Shown: in pieces, positions 18,322 through 27,854 of the stretch
Position numbering within the stretch: the first letter of the stretch is position 1
Layout: the number at the start of each line of letters is the position of its first letter
DNA from: JAGQYP01 sp041392305
GTDB lineage: Bacteria > Bacteroidota > Bacteroidia > Flavobacteriales_D > Crocinitomicaceae
Direction: 5' to 3'
Assembly: GCA_041392305.1 (NCBI GenBank)
Contig: JAWKMJ010000008.1
Span: forward strand, 74,415 to 138,414
DNA length: 64,000 nt
Made by a program: the position numbers and the translations under genes
The notes under the pieces: generated by a model
Database searches by the model: none
What the model was told of the DNA's origin: nothing
Seen by the model: only the letters and a program-made list of their open reading frames with translations

Positions 18322-18735
18322 CTACTCAAAATCTGCTTCTGTTGTCAGATTTCCTTCTTCATCGTAGAATCTCCAATGCCCAACTTTGATGTCGTCTTTG
18401 TATTCCCCAATGTATTTAGGTCGACCGTTGGGATGGAATACGACAGCGTGACCATTCTTTTTGTCGTTGAGATAGAAAATTTCCGATTGCTGCCAGCCTT
18501 GTTTGCTATAGCCTTTCCAAACGCCATTTTTCTTTCCTCCTTGATCAAAATATCCTTCTATTTTAACCTGTCCATTGTCGTAAAATTCACGATACGCCCC
18601 ATCATTTTGAATTCCATTTTGATGTTGAGCTTCTTTTTTTGGCTTTTCTTCTTCCTGTGAAGCTTCTTCCTTTTTTGTTGGCTCGGTGCAAGCTGAAAGG
18701 CTAATAATTCCCAATAAAATCAAATAAAACTTCAT
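18322..18735 (-). CDS. Lipoprotein with MORN_2 (YwqK-like) repeats
   Basis: The 137-residue product has a lipoprotein signal (IISLSAC, Cys16), a Lys/Glu-rich linker, and three or four MORN_2-type repeats. These are seen as EFYDNGQVKIEGYFD, KGYSKQGWQQSEIFY, VFHPNGRPKYIGEY and RFYDEEGNLTTEADF. These repeats are common in Bacteroidota surface proteins of unknown role; similar domains are also labelled YwqK antitoxin-like, but no toxin is seen here. The start codon overlaps the stop of the polyprenyl synthase gene by one base. Confidence 0.8.
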   Translation of the reverse strand: MKFYLILLGIISLSACTEPTKKEEASQEEEKPKKEAQHQNGIQNDGAYREFYDNGQVKIEGYFDQGGKKNGVWKGYSKQGWQQSEIFYLNDKKNGHAVVFHPNGRPKYIGEYKDDIKVGHWRFYDEEGNLTTEADFE

Positions 18736-19706
18736 TATTTCTCTCTTTCGGTTGTGTATTCTACCAATCCGATTAAGGACCTTTTCGCTTCTGAATTTGG
18801 AACATCTTGTATCAGCTCCAAAGCTTGATCTTTAATCTCCATCATCCGATCGTGTGCATATTTTACACCTCCAGCATCAATCACCATTTTCACCACTTCC
18901 TTTACCTTTTTCGGGTTTTCGTTGTGATTTTTAATGATATTGATGATTTTCTTTTTTTGATCCTTATCTACATTATTCAGCGTATAGATCAGGGGCAAGG
19001 TCATTTTTCTTTCTTTGATATCGATTCCGGTTGGTTTTCCAATTTTATCTCCGGTTCCATAATCGAAAATATCATCCTTTATTTGAAAAGCTACCCCAAT
19101 TTTCTCGCCAAATTCGCGCATTCTCTTTTCATTCTCCTCGCTTCCAACCGAAACCGTTCCGGCTTCGCAACAAGATGAAATCAATGAGGCTGTTTTCTTT
19201 CGGATCACTTCAAAATAGACTTCTTCATCAATATCTAAACGTCTGGCTTTTTCTATTTGCAACAACTCCCCCTCACTTACCTCTCTCACCGCATTGGATA
19301 CAATCTGCAGCATCCTATACTCATTGTTGTCTACAGAAAGTAAAAGCCCTTTTGACAGTAAATAATCCCCCACCAAAACGGCGATTTTGTTTTTCCAAAT
19401 GGCATTCACACTGAAAAAACCTCTTCGTTCGTTGGCATCATCTACTACATCATCATGCACTAAAGTTGCCGTATGCAAAAGCTCAATCAGGGAAGCAGCG
19501 GTGTAGGTCGCCTCCTTCACTTCACCAAACATTTTGGCCGACAAAAAAACGAACATAGGCCGCATTTGTTTTCCTTTTCTTTTGATGATGTAATGGGTGA
19601 TTTTATCCAATAAAGGAACTTCCGATTGCATGGCTGCTTTGAACTTTTCTTCAAAAACAAGAAGCTCTTCGGCAATGGGTGCTTTTATTTCCTTTACGGT
19701 CATCAT
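18735..19706 (-). CDS. ispB: Polyprenyl diphosphate synthase (octaprenyl-type)
   Basis: This trans-prenyltransferase extends farnesyl-PP with isopentenyl-PP to make the side chain of menaquinone. The two Asp-rich motifs are intact: HDDVVDD with ANERRG at about residues 84-95, and FQIKDDIFDYG near residue 215. The 323-residue length is normal. Two ATG codons are adjacent at the start, so the first residue is uncertain by one. Product chain length cannot be read reliably from the sequence. Confidence 0.9.
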   Translation of the reverse strand: MMTVKEIKAPIAEELLVFEEKFKAAMQSEVPLLDKITHYIIKRKGKQMRPMFVFLSAKMFGEVKEATYTAASLIELLHTATLVHDDVVDDANERRGFFSVNAIWKNKIAVLVGDYLLSKGLLLSVDNNEYRMLQIVSNAVREVSEGELLQIEKARRLDIDEEVYFEVIRKKTASLISSCCEAGTVSVGSEENEKRMREFGEKIGVAFQIKDDIFDYGTGDKIGKPTGIDIKERKMTLPLIYTLNNVDKDQKKKIINIIKNHNENPKKVKEVVKMVIDAGGVKYAHDRMMEIKDQALELIQDVPNSEAKRSLIGLVEYTTEREK

Positions 19707-19772
19707 GAGAGCAAATATACCTATTAAGTTAATGTAAACAAGGCTCTACAGTAATTAAGAAATACAGCCCAA

Positions 19773-21305
19773 TCAAAAGGGTTTGAACCGCACTACATTA
19801 GCGCTTCTTCCCCGCTCTCTGATAAAGTAAAAATTGTCATCTTCTAATTGATCAGAATACCTTGGAACCAAGATAAAGCCATCGTCGGGAATGTTCATTG
19901 ACTTTCGTTCCACTTGATTATCAGCATCAATTCGAACATATACCGGTACAACTCTTCGATTGTTAAAAAGGGTTTTATAGTCTGCACTAAGATCATTTCC
20001 CAAATCCAAATTCTTTTCAGTATCATTAAAAAACACCCAAACATTGTTCCCTACTACTCCGTAAGCAATGGATGAATAGTATCCGTTATCGTTAATGGTT
20101 GACTGGTATTTTGGGATTTTGATATTTACTACGTTCTTCTTTGCCGGATCAATTTTAGAAATCAAAACTGAATTGTAGTTATAGATATCGGTGTAACTAG
20201 AAATATTCGTTCTGGGATCAAAATACGTATCAATTTCTTTGTAATATTTTTCTCCGATCAGCACAATTTCTTCATTTTCCAGCACAAAGGCTTCGCGCAA
20301 ATAAAAGTCTTCCAAATGGGTTTTTTCATCCACCTGATCCGGTTTAATAAATTTTTTCAGGTCTTCCTGAGGCAAACTTTGCACTGAAGCATTCAGCATA
20401 TTCAGTTCTTCATCAAAAGTAATGGCAAAATAACCTTTGAGCATCACTCCTCTTTTCTCTGAAAAATAACCGGTAACAAAAATCTTCTCCTTTTTGTAAA
20501 TAATTCGAATATCGATGATCCATTTTTCTTGCAAGGAGATCTCAAATTCATTGAGTTTTTTGGTATCATGACGATAAACCCACAAGTTAAATTTATTGTT
20601 CTCGATCTTTTTCATTTTGTTGCTGATCATGCCGGTTACATCCATACGTTTGGAAAGCACCATCACTTTCTCCTTACCATCAAAAGAAATGTCCTTGAAC
20701 TCAAAATTTTTGGCTTCGTAAGGGAAATTGACCTCATCTTCCCAGATTAAATTGAATGCACCATCGTATTTTCTGAGATTGTAACCAGTGACATGACTGC
20801 GGAAAAATGGTTTGCGTGTAATCAATACAAAATTCTGATGTTGCTCTGAAACCACAACCCTAAAGTCGTTGACTTTTTCTTGGGAGCTAAAAATCGTATC
20901 AAGTAAAACCGGTTTTTCAACTTTTCCTTCGGGTGAAATAGGATAAATGGCGATGCGTCTTACATCTTCCTCCGGCATCACGTAAATGGCAGCCAAAAAG
21001 ATCTTTTGATTCAAATTAAATATTTCTACAGGTTCAAAATAATGATCTCCTTCGAGTTGCGGTGTGATGTCTTTTGTGAAAAGGAGATCCATAGAATGGA
21101 CATCATATTTATTCAAGAAAAGGCCGGATTTCCTTTTGGAAATAAACTCATAATCCAAGCTATAAAATCCGGATGAGTCTAATCCAATAAACCCCTCAAA
21201 AGCAGTTCGTTTTACCGATTTATATTCTTTTCCGACACGAATAGTATCTTGTGCGACTAAGCTGAAACCGAGTCCTAAAAATAATATGGTCAATAAAAAC
21301 TTCAC
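19773..21305 (-). CDS. Hypothetical secreted protein
   Basis: The 510-residue product has a clean signal peptide (MKFLLTILFLGLGFSLVAQ). The rest is beta-rich with repeated aromatic/Asp turns and no motif I recognise. No T9SS sorting domain or lipobox is present. Its start overlaps the stop of rlmN by four bases (ATGA), so it is in an operon with rlmN and the M23 peptidase gene. It may be periplasmic or released. Confidence 0.6.
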   Translation of the reverse strand: MKFLLTILFLGLGFSLVAQDTIRVGKEYKSVKRTAFEGFIGLDSSGFYSLDYEFISKRKSGLFLNKYDVHSMDLLFTKDITPQLEGDHYFEPVEIFNLNQKIFLAAIYVMPEEDVRRIAIYPISPEGKVEKPVLLDTIFSSQEKVNDFRVVVSEQHQNFVLITRKPFFRSHVTGYNLRKYDGAFNLIWEDEVNFPYEAKNFEFKDISFDGKEKVMVLSKRMDVTGMISNKMKKIENNKFNLWVYRHDTKKLNEFEISLQEKWIIDIRIIYKKEKIFVTGYFSEKRGVMLKGYFAITFDEELNMLNASVQSLPQEDLKKFIKPDQVDEKTHLEDFYLREAFVLENEEIVLIGEKYYKEIDTYFDPRTNISSYTDIYNYNSVLISKIDPAKKNVVNIKIPKYQSTINDNGYYSSIAYGVVGNNVWVFFNDTEKNLDLGNDLSADYKTLFNNRRVVPVYVRIDADNQVERKSMNIPDDGFILVPRYSDQLEDDNFYFIRERGRSANVVRFKPF

Positions 21306-22363
21306 TTCTTGAATTCTGGTTGCGCCTCTTTGTTTTTATTTGCCAACTGTCCACACGCTGCATCAATATCCTTCCCTCTTGATCGTCGAACGTTCACAAT
21401 CACCCCATGTTTCTCTAAATAATTCGCAAAACGGTCGGTTTGTTCAGGATCGGCCTTTTGAAAAACCTCATCATCAATCGAATTGTACTCGATAATATTG
21501 ACTTTTGCAGGATTTCTTTGACAATATGCAATGAGCTCTTTGGCATCCTCAATGGAATCATTAAAATCCTTGAAAATGATGTATTCATAGGTAGGTCTTG
21601 TACCCGTTTTCTGATAAAAATACTGTAAGGCTTCCATCAGAGCATCCAGATTATTGGTCTCATTGATCTCCATCATTTGACTTCGCTTAGCATCATTAGC
21701 TGCGTGCAAAGACAAAGCCAAATTGAATTTCACCTCATCATCGGCCAGTTTTTTGATCATTTTAGCAATCCCAGCGGTTGAAATGGTGATTCTTCTTGGA
21801 GACATCCCTAAACCTTTTTCAGAGGTAATCATTTCTACCGAACGCAACATGTTTTTGTAATTCAGGAGAGGTTCCCCCATTCCCATGTACACGATATTGG
21901 TTAGTTGCTGATCGTATTCATTTTCTGCTAGTTTTTTGATGTGGTAAACCTGATCAAAAATTTCTCCGGCAGTTAAATTTCGTTTTAATTTCAGTTTGCC
22001 CGTGGCACAAAAAGTACAAGCCAAACTACATCCAATTTGTGATGAAATACAGGCCGTAACTCTGTTGGTTGTAGGAATCAAAACCCCTTCCACAATACCT
22101 GATTGCGTTCTAAAAGCAGTTTTAATGGTACGATCCGAACTTCTTTGCAATTCTGCAATGGAAACCGCATCGATGTAATAGCTTTCCTTGAGTTTTTCTC
22201 GGGTTGAAAGGGAAATATTTGTCATGTCGTCAAAGTTCTGAGCACCCTTTTTCCAAAGCCACTCATAGATCTGCTTCCCTCTAAATGCTTTTTCACCTAA
22301 AGAAGTTACTTCTTCAAGTAATTCCTCCAGTGAAAGTTCCCTAATATTTTTTTTTGCTTCCAA
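21302..22363 (-). CDS. rlmN: 23S rRNA (A2503-C2) / tRNA (A37-C2) methyltransferase RlmN
   Basis: RlmN is a radical-SAM enzyme that methylates A2503 of 23S rRNA and A37 in some tRNAs. The cluster motif CxxxCxxC is at Cys112, Cys116 and Cys119. The two mechanistic cysteines correspond to Cys105 (ACISSQ) and Cys337 (AACGQL). The substrate motif GMGEPLLNY is present. Length 353 is normal. The start follows the stop of the M23 peptidase gene directly. Confidence 0.96.
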   Translation of the reverse strand: MEAKKNIRELSLEELLEEVTSLGEKAFRGKQIYEWLWKKGAQNFDDMTNISLSTREKLKESYYIDAVSIAELQRSSDRTIKTAFRTQSGIVEGVLIPTTNRVTACISSQIGCSLACTFCATGKLKLKRNLTAGEIFDQVYHIKKLAENEYDQQLTNIVYMGMGEPLLNYKNMLRSVEMITSEKGLGMSPRRITISTAGIAKMIKKLADDEVKFNLALSLHAANDAKRSQMMEINETNNLDALMEALQYFYQKTGTRPTYEYIIFKDFNDSIEDAKELIAYCQRNPAKVNIIEYNSIDDEVFQKADPEQTDRFANYLEKHGVIVNVRRSRGKDIDAACGQLANKNKEAQPEFKK

Positions 22364-23653
22364 TTAAGACTCCTTATTTTCAGAAATGTAGGGAGTAATT
22401 TCAAGTGAATCAAGTTTTTCCTTGATCGGTTTGATGTATTCCAGGTATTGCGGTACCATTTCTTTCTTCATCGGAATGGAAGACGGAAATTTCAATGCCC
22501 GGTGATCCACTTGTTTTCCATTCATCCAAAAACGGTAGCACACATGCGGACCCGTAGCCAATCCGGTGGATCCGACATATCCAATAACCTGACCCTGCTT
22601 CACTTTTACTCCCGGGCGCATCCCTTCCGCAATTTTACTCATGTGCAGGTATTGCGTCGAATAAGTTTCGTTGTGTTTCACTTTAACATAATTTCCATTT
22701 CCACTGCCATAGCCTGCTCTTTCTACATAACCGTCTGCCGTAGATAAAATTGGTGTACCTGTTGGAGCCGCATAATCCGTTCCCAAATGTGCTTTCACAC
22801 GCTTTTGAACCGGATGAAATCTTTTGAGATTGTATCCAGAAGAAACTCTGGAAAACTTCACTGGCGACATTAAGAAAGGTCTTTTCATTTCTTTGGCTTT
22901 CTCGTCAAAATACCCTTTGTCTTTTTGGGTGGAATCAGCAAAATATTGGAAAGTATAGTAAGGATCTCCCTGATGTTTGAACCAAATCGCTTTGATCTCC
23001 CCAATTCCAACAATTTCCTTGTCTACTATCTTTTTTTCATAAAGTACCTTGTATTGATCCCCAGGATGTAATTTGAAGAAATCAATGGACCAGGCAAAAA
23101 TCCCTGCAATCGATTCGGCCAATTCTCCCGTTATGGTAGGGTCTTTCACTTGTTGATTGATACTCAAAGTGAGATTGGAATTTTGGACAATTTCTCCACT
23201 CATCCAAACTTCTTTCACCTCTACTGGTTTTCTTTTCACATGAATTGAAAAATCGTCTCGTTTAAAGTCAATCTGCACATATTCAATTTTATTTTTAACA
23301 TAGATGATATGGCGTACATCATTGGAATCATTTTTACTGGCCAGAACTAAAAATCGCTTTCCCGGAACCACATATTTCCAGTTGATGGAGCTATCTTGCG
23401 CCACATTGGCAATTTCATTAATCAAGACTTGAGCAATTCCATGAGGAGCCAGCATGTGTGAGAGAGTCCATCCCTCTTGAATCACCCCTCTTTTAACATT
23501 GAAACTATCTAGAATAAAACCATATTTCATCTCAGGAGGAGGAATTGTGGTGGTATCTTCTTCAGAATTATTCTCTGATGTTGCACTCCCTTCCTCTTGG
23601 CCACAAGAAATAAGTAAAAAGATGAAAATGAATGGAATAAGTAATTTGTACAT
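22364..23653 (-). CDS. M23-family peptidoglycan metallopeptidase lipoprotein with Cys in the HxH motif
   Basis: I place the start at the ATG giving MYKLLIPF, nine codons inside the longest frame, because it yields a lipoprotein signal with LLISC. The N-terminal part resembles an OapA/LysM-like region, followed by an M23 (LytM) domain with HLGTDYAAP (His and Asp zinc ligands) and QYLHMSK. The final HxH motif reads GPHVCYRFW, so the second His is Cys. Family members cut peptidoglycan cross-links or act as divisome activators. Cys could still bind zinc. It heads an operon with rlmN. Confidence 0.88.
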   Translation of the reverse strand: MYKLLIPFIFIFLLISCGQEEGSATSENNSEEDTTTIPPPEMKYGFILDSFNVKRGVIQEGWTLSHMLAPHGIAQVLINEIANVAQDSSINWKYVVPGKRFLVLASKNDSNDVRHIIYVKNKIEYVQIDFKRDDFSIHVKRKPVEVKEVWMSGEIVQNSNLTLSINQQVKDPTITGELAESIAGIFAWSIDFFKLHPGDQYKVLYEKKIVDKEIVGIGEIKAIWFKHQGDPYYTFQYFADSTQKDKGYFDEKAKEMKRPFLMSPVKFSRVSSGYNLKRFHPVQKRVKAHLGTDYAAPTGTPILSTADGYVERAGYGSGNGNYVKVKHNETYSTQYLHMSKIAEGMRPGVKVKQGQVIGYVGSTGLATGPHVCYRFWMNGKQVDHRALKFPSSIPMKKEMVPQYLEYIKPIKEKLDSLEITPYISENKES

Positions 23654-23680
23654 GAATTCGGGCTTTGAATTTGAATACAA

Positions 23681-23939
23681 AATTACGGAAACCTTCCAAC
23701 TCCTGATGATTTTTAGTTTTTTTTGTGAAAGGGATTATGTTAATGAATTCAAAACCTATCCAAGACTCTTTTTTCAATAAAAACACTTCAAGATAAAGAG
23801 GTCAGGTGAGGAAGATCTAATTCACTAAATATGAATTTTAAGTTAATTCTTAATTTATTTCTAAATTTCCTTTGATAATTCGATTTTTTTTTTCAGTTTT
23901 GAGGTTCACATTGATTATCAACTTAATAATAACCTCAAT
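23681..23939. other. Intergenic stretch with no clear feature
   Basis: AT-rich gap between the divergent M23 peptidase and T9SS metalloprotease genes. Both promoters should lie here, but I find no clean TAnnTTTG element; TAAATTTC at about 23862 is the nearest match. Confidence 0.35.
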
Positions 23940-26900
23940 ATGAAATCTATTTTTCTTTTTACTTGTATTTTTATTTTCTTTTCCAGTGCTTTTTCTCAGC
24001 AAAATTGTAGTAAAGCAAGCGATACTTATTTATATGATTTTAATCAGTATTATGGTTTTTGGGACGAATACTATTCAATAAGACCTGTGGTTAAGATAGG
24101 CGTTAATTTTGTCGTTTTTCAGGATCAATATGGATTAAATAATTACAAGGACACTATAACCGATAAAATTAGACTCAATAATGTATTAGATCAGGTTAAT
24201 AACACATATATGTACAATACACCTCCATCAGATCCAATAATTCTGGAATTTATGGGATCCCAAGTTCCGGTTCCTTTTCTTCCCTCTACAAAAATTCAAT
24301 TTCATCTCGATTCAATATATTACTATCAAGATTCTGCTGCAAATGCTGGAGATTTTAATTTAGCCCAAAGCATACATCTTAATTCAAACCCCTCAGCTGA
24401 AAATTTTGTCAACATATACATTATTAATCTTAACATTCAAGGAGCCTCTGGTGTAGCCACGGAAGGCCAAAATAAAGTTGGAATGGATTTTAGATGGATG
24501 CCCGATTCCCTAACTTCTACGCAACAAGATTCCATTACTTTCTTCGAACAGAGCCATGATCATTCGTTTGCAACAGTTTTGACGCATGAATTAGGGCACT
24601 TTTTAGGATTATACCACACATATATAGAAGGAGGGGGGCACGAATTACAAGTAGAAAACGATCCTGAGTATTTAGGAGATGTCTTTAACTATGGAATAAA
24701 CAATAACTTTCCTCATTTAAGCTATTGGAATTGCCCTACAGATTCCAACTATATTCCGACGGATACAATTCATAATTTTTCTTGTACTAATAATATCATG
24801 GGAGGAACAAATACCCAAGTATATTTTTCTCCAATGCAAATATACAGGATGCATAAGAGACTTTCCTTGGATGACCGTTTTTATAAATATATTGTCTGTG
24901 AAGATTACGGAGACGTCCCACCAATAGAGATATTTTCATATGAAAATTGGGATTTCCCGATAAGACTATTTAACCCAATAAGAGTCAAAACTGGGACAAA
25001 TCTTGAGTTAAATTGTGAATTGATTATGTCAACTAATCAAAAAATAATAGTTGAAAAAGGAGCTCGATTAACGTTAAATGGAGGTAAAATCACCTCATCT
25101 TGCGGGCTTTGGGATGGAATCGAACTTGAAGGAGAGAATACTCTTCATCAAATCGGTTTTTCTTATCCGTTGAGCACCGCAACTCAGCCACAATTTCTCA
25201 GCCAATCGGACGCCATTCTCGAAAATGCAACAATTGCAATAAAAACCTATGCTACAGACAGTTCAGGAAACATCCGTTGGAACACTTTTGGAGGTGTATT
25301 TAAGTGTGATGAGACTCATTTCTTGAATAATTGGAGATCTTTGGTTGTTATGGGCTATCAAAATTATGATCCTGATTCTACTAGTATTCTAAAAAGGTAC
25401 GAAGGAGAAATAAACCGATCAGAATTTAATTGGGACTCAACTTTTCGAATTCCCGACTGGATCCCTCAACACCACATTAGTATTTGGAATGCTGATGGGA
25501 TTCGTTTTAAGGGATGTTCCTTTAAAAATGATTTTTTTGATGCACCAAATACGATTAACCGATTAATTGGAATTAATACCATAGATGCTTCAATTTTTCT
25601 AGATCACTATGTTGTCAATCCAACTTCTGGTATATTTGAACTTTCAAGTTTTTCAAATTTAAATGCGGGTATTAAATCCAGTTCACCATCTGGATTAGAC
25701 GTCAACACAATCCAAAATACAATCTTTACGGATGACCATATTGGAGTATACTTATTAGGTTCAGAATATACCGATATTAATCGATGTACTTTCAATGTTC
25801 CAGAAGGATTCGTGAATCCTGATGGACCTACTGCCAATGAAGGAGGACAAGGTATTCGCCTGGAGGGCTCTAGTTCTATCAATATTGAAGAAAATACCTT
25901 TAGTTTCTCTGGGAATCAGAATGGCTCCGGGGGTAGCGTTGGGATTTATTCGATCAATGCCGATCCCTTGGCACCCACTACCAATACTTTTTACCGAAAT
26001 ACTTTCTCAAATTTGCAAAGGTCAGTTCAGTTATCTAATGGGTACAGCCCTCTTGGAAATCCTAATCCTTACATTGGTAATATCATGACCCAAATTGACT
26101 GCAATACATTTAATGATTCCGCTATCTATTACAACTCCTATTATCCTATCTACAAATATTCAGGGGCTTTGGGAGGGCAAGGTATTTGTAATCCTGATCC
26201 TGCAGACCCTCAAGTCAATCTTTTTCAAGGAGACTATGACATTTCTCAAGGGAAAGCCCAGGTAGTCAATTTTGGGGATGCTTTTCCTTACAATACTTAT
26301 CCATTCGCGAGTACAGGTATCGATACCATGAATTGGTGGGGAACAGGGGCTTCAGTTTGTAATGGCACCCCTCCTTATTCCTTTAATGATGCCTGTCCAA
26401 CAAATTATCCAACAGGACCTGGTAATCCAGGAGGTCCTGGCGGTTTAGGTCTTATCATTGAACTGCAAACCCTGGAAAATGAGGCAGTGGCACAGTTTTT
26501 ATCTCCTGAAGATGAAGATGAGCTTATTCTGCTTATTTTAGCTGGTGGCAATGCGTATACAATTGAGCAAGCATTATTGGAAAAAAGTCCTTATCTAACA
26601 GATCGGGTACTGAAAAGTATGGTACAATCGGCCATGCCTAATTACAGAAAAAATAATATTCTTCAACCTCAATATCCAGTCTCTGATGATGTAATTGAGG
26701 CTATGCTTACTAGTCCCTATCCAATTACTCCTTATATTACAAGAGATGCTTTGGTACAAGGTGCAGGGGTTCAAGAGCATCTTTTAATCCAATTCTTCAA
26801 AGATGAAACCCAACCTAGCTGGGCCATCGCAGAGGTTGCGGAAGCCAATTCACCATTAACAGATAGTGAAATGTTAGCAATTTTGAGCCGAACACAAACT

Positions 26901-27854
26901 CTTGAACCGTATCGATTATGGAAATTTTTACAATGGAATACTCCTGTGAGTTCAACCATCATGAATGCAATTCTTAGTCTGGATCCCCCAACAGCAGATT
27001 GGGTAATCAATAAACTCAATACCCATGATTTTATTGCTGAAGACCCAAACACCAGACATAAATTAAACAAAAATGCCTTACAAATTTTGAATGAAGAATT
27101 GTTGAGAATTAAAAGTAAGAAGTGGTATTATATGAACAAGGAAATAAGATCTGAATTGGATCTATTTGACTTCTCAGCCATAAAAGACCTACTTCAAAAT
27201 GATTTGAGTTTGGAAGCCCAGGTAAAAATTCTTCCATTGTTACTCCAAATAGATTCTCCAGATCTTCAAATTGAACTAGCAGCGGTACAATCCTTGGCAC
27301 AAGATTTATTGACCAAAGATCCAAAAGATGAAAGGGGTATTGCGCTCTATAATATCTATAATTATTACTCTATGCTCTCGGTTGCACAACAGAACACAGG
27401 TGGAATTCTTAATTTGGATGAAGGGCAAATCTCTCAACTCGTTGAATATGCTGAAAATAAGAGAAGTTTGCACGGAAAAGCAAAAGCCCTATTGAATTTT
27501 TATGAAACGAGCTATGACTATCACGAGATGGAACCCATGATTTCTATTTTTGGTTCTGAGAAAAAATCGATGGTAATCGAGGAAGAGGTAGAAGATGATC
27601 ATGAAAATACTTTGGTTCTTTATCCTAATCCAAATAAAGGAAACTTTGTCTTATCTGGCAAACTAGGCCATATAGACGATGAGCTTGAACTTCGAATTTT
27701 GGATTTAACAGGAAGAATCGTTACCTTAAAAAGATTGAATGGAGGGGAGATCCAAGAATTTATCAGCCTTAAAGATGCCAATGGAACTTACCTTTATGAA
27801 CTGAGAAACGTAAATGAAATACTACAAAGAGGGAAATTCGTAGTTCAAAATTGA
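23940..27854 (+). CDS. Large T9SS-secreted protein: pappalysin-like metzincin plus beta-helix
   Basis: The 1304-residue product has a signal peptide (ending AFSQ). Its N-terminal protease-like region has HELGHFLGLYH at His216-Glu217-His220-His226 and a downstream NIMGG Met-turn near residue 286. That is a metzincin active site of the M43 type. A right-handed beta-helix-like region (about 340-800) with repeated Asn-rich turns follows, then a Gly/Pro hinge (about 824-839), a helical section, and a C-terminal T9SS type A sorting domain (LYPNPNKGNF, about residue 1227 on). It is probably exported through the outer membrane and anchored or released. Confidence 0.85.
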   Translation: MKSIFLFTCIFIFFSSAFSQQNCSKASDTYLYDFNQYYGFWDEYYSIRPVVKIGVNFVVFQDQYGLNNYKDTITDKIRLNNVLDQVNNTYMYNTPPSDPIILEFMGSQVPVPFLPSTKIQFHLDSIYYYQDSAANAGDFNLAQSIHLNSNPSAENFVNIYIINLNIQGASGVATEGQNKVGMDFRWMPDSLTSTQQDSITFFEQSHDHSFATVLTHELGHFLGLYHTYIEGGGHELQVENDPEYLGDVFNYGINNNFPHLSYWNCPTDSNYIPTDTIHNFSCTNNIMGGTNTQVYFSPMQIYRMHKRLSLDDRFYKYIVCEDYGDVPPIEIFSYENWDFPIRLFNPIRVKTGTNLELNCELIMSTNQKIIVEKGARLTLNGGKITSSCGLWDGIELEGENTLHQIGFSYPLSTATQPQFLSQSDAILENATIAIKTYATDSSGNIRWNTFGGVFKCDETHFLNNWRSLVVMGYQNYDPDSTSILKRYEGEINRSEFNWDSTFRIPDWIPQHHISIWNADGIRFKGCSFKNDFFDAPNTINRLIGINTIDASIFLDHYVVNPTSGIFELSSFSNLNAGIKSSSPSGLDVNTIQNTIFTDDHIGVYLLGSEYTDINRCTFNVPEGFVNPDGPTANEGGQGIRLEGSSSINIEENTFSFSGNQNGSGGSVGIYSINADPLAPTTNTFYRNTFSNLQRSVQLSNGYSPLGNPNPYIGNIMTQIDCNTFNDSAIYYNSYYPIYKYSGALGGQGICNPDPADPQVNLFQGDYDISQGKAQVVNFGDAFPYNTYPFASTGIDTMNWWGTGASVCNGTPPYSFNDACPTNYPTGPGNPGGPGGLGLIIELQTLENEAVAQFLSPEDEDELILLILAGGNAYTIEQALLEKSPYLTDRVLKSMVQSAMPNYRKNNILQPQYPVSDDVIEAMLTSPYPITPYITRDALVQGAGVQEHLLIQFFKDETQPSWAIAEVAEANSPLTDSEMLAILSRTQTLEPYRLWKFLQWNTPVSSTIMNAILSLDPPTADWVINKLNTHDFIAEDPNTRHKLNKNALQILNEELLRIKSKKWYYMNKEIRSELDLFDFSAIKDLLQNDLSLEAQVKILPLLLQIDSPDLQIELAAVQSLAQDLLTKDPKDERGIALYNIYNYYSMLSVAQQNTGGILNLDEGQISQLVEYAENKRSLHGKAKALLNFYETSYDYHEMEPMISIFGSEKKSMVIEEEVEDDHENTLVLYPNPNKGNFVLSGKLGHIDDELELRILDLTGRIVTLKRLNGGEIQEFISLKDANGTYLYELRNVNEILQRGKFVVQN

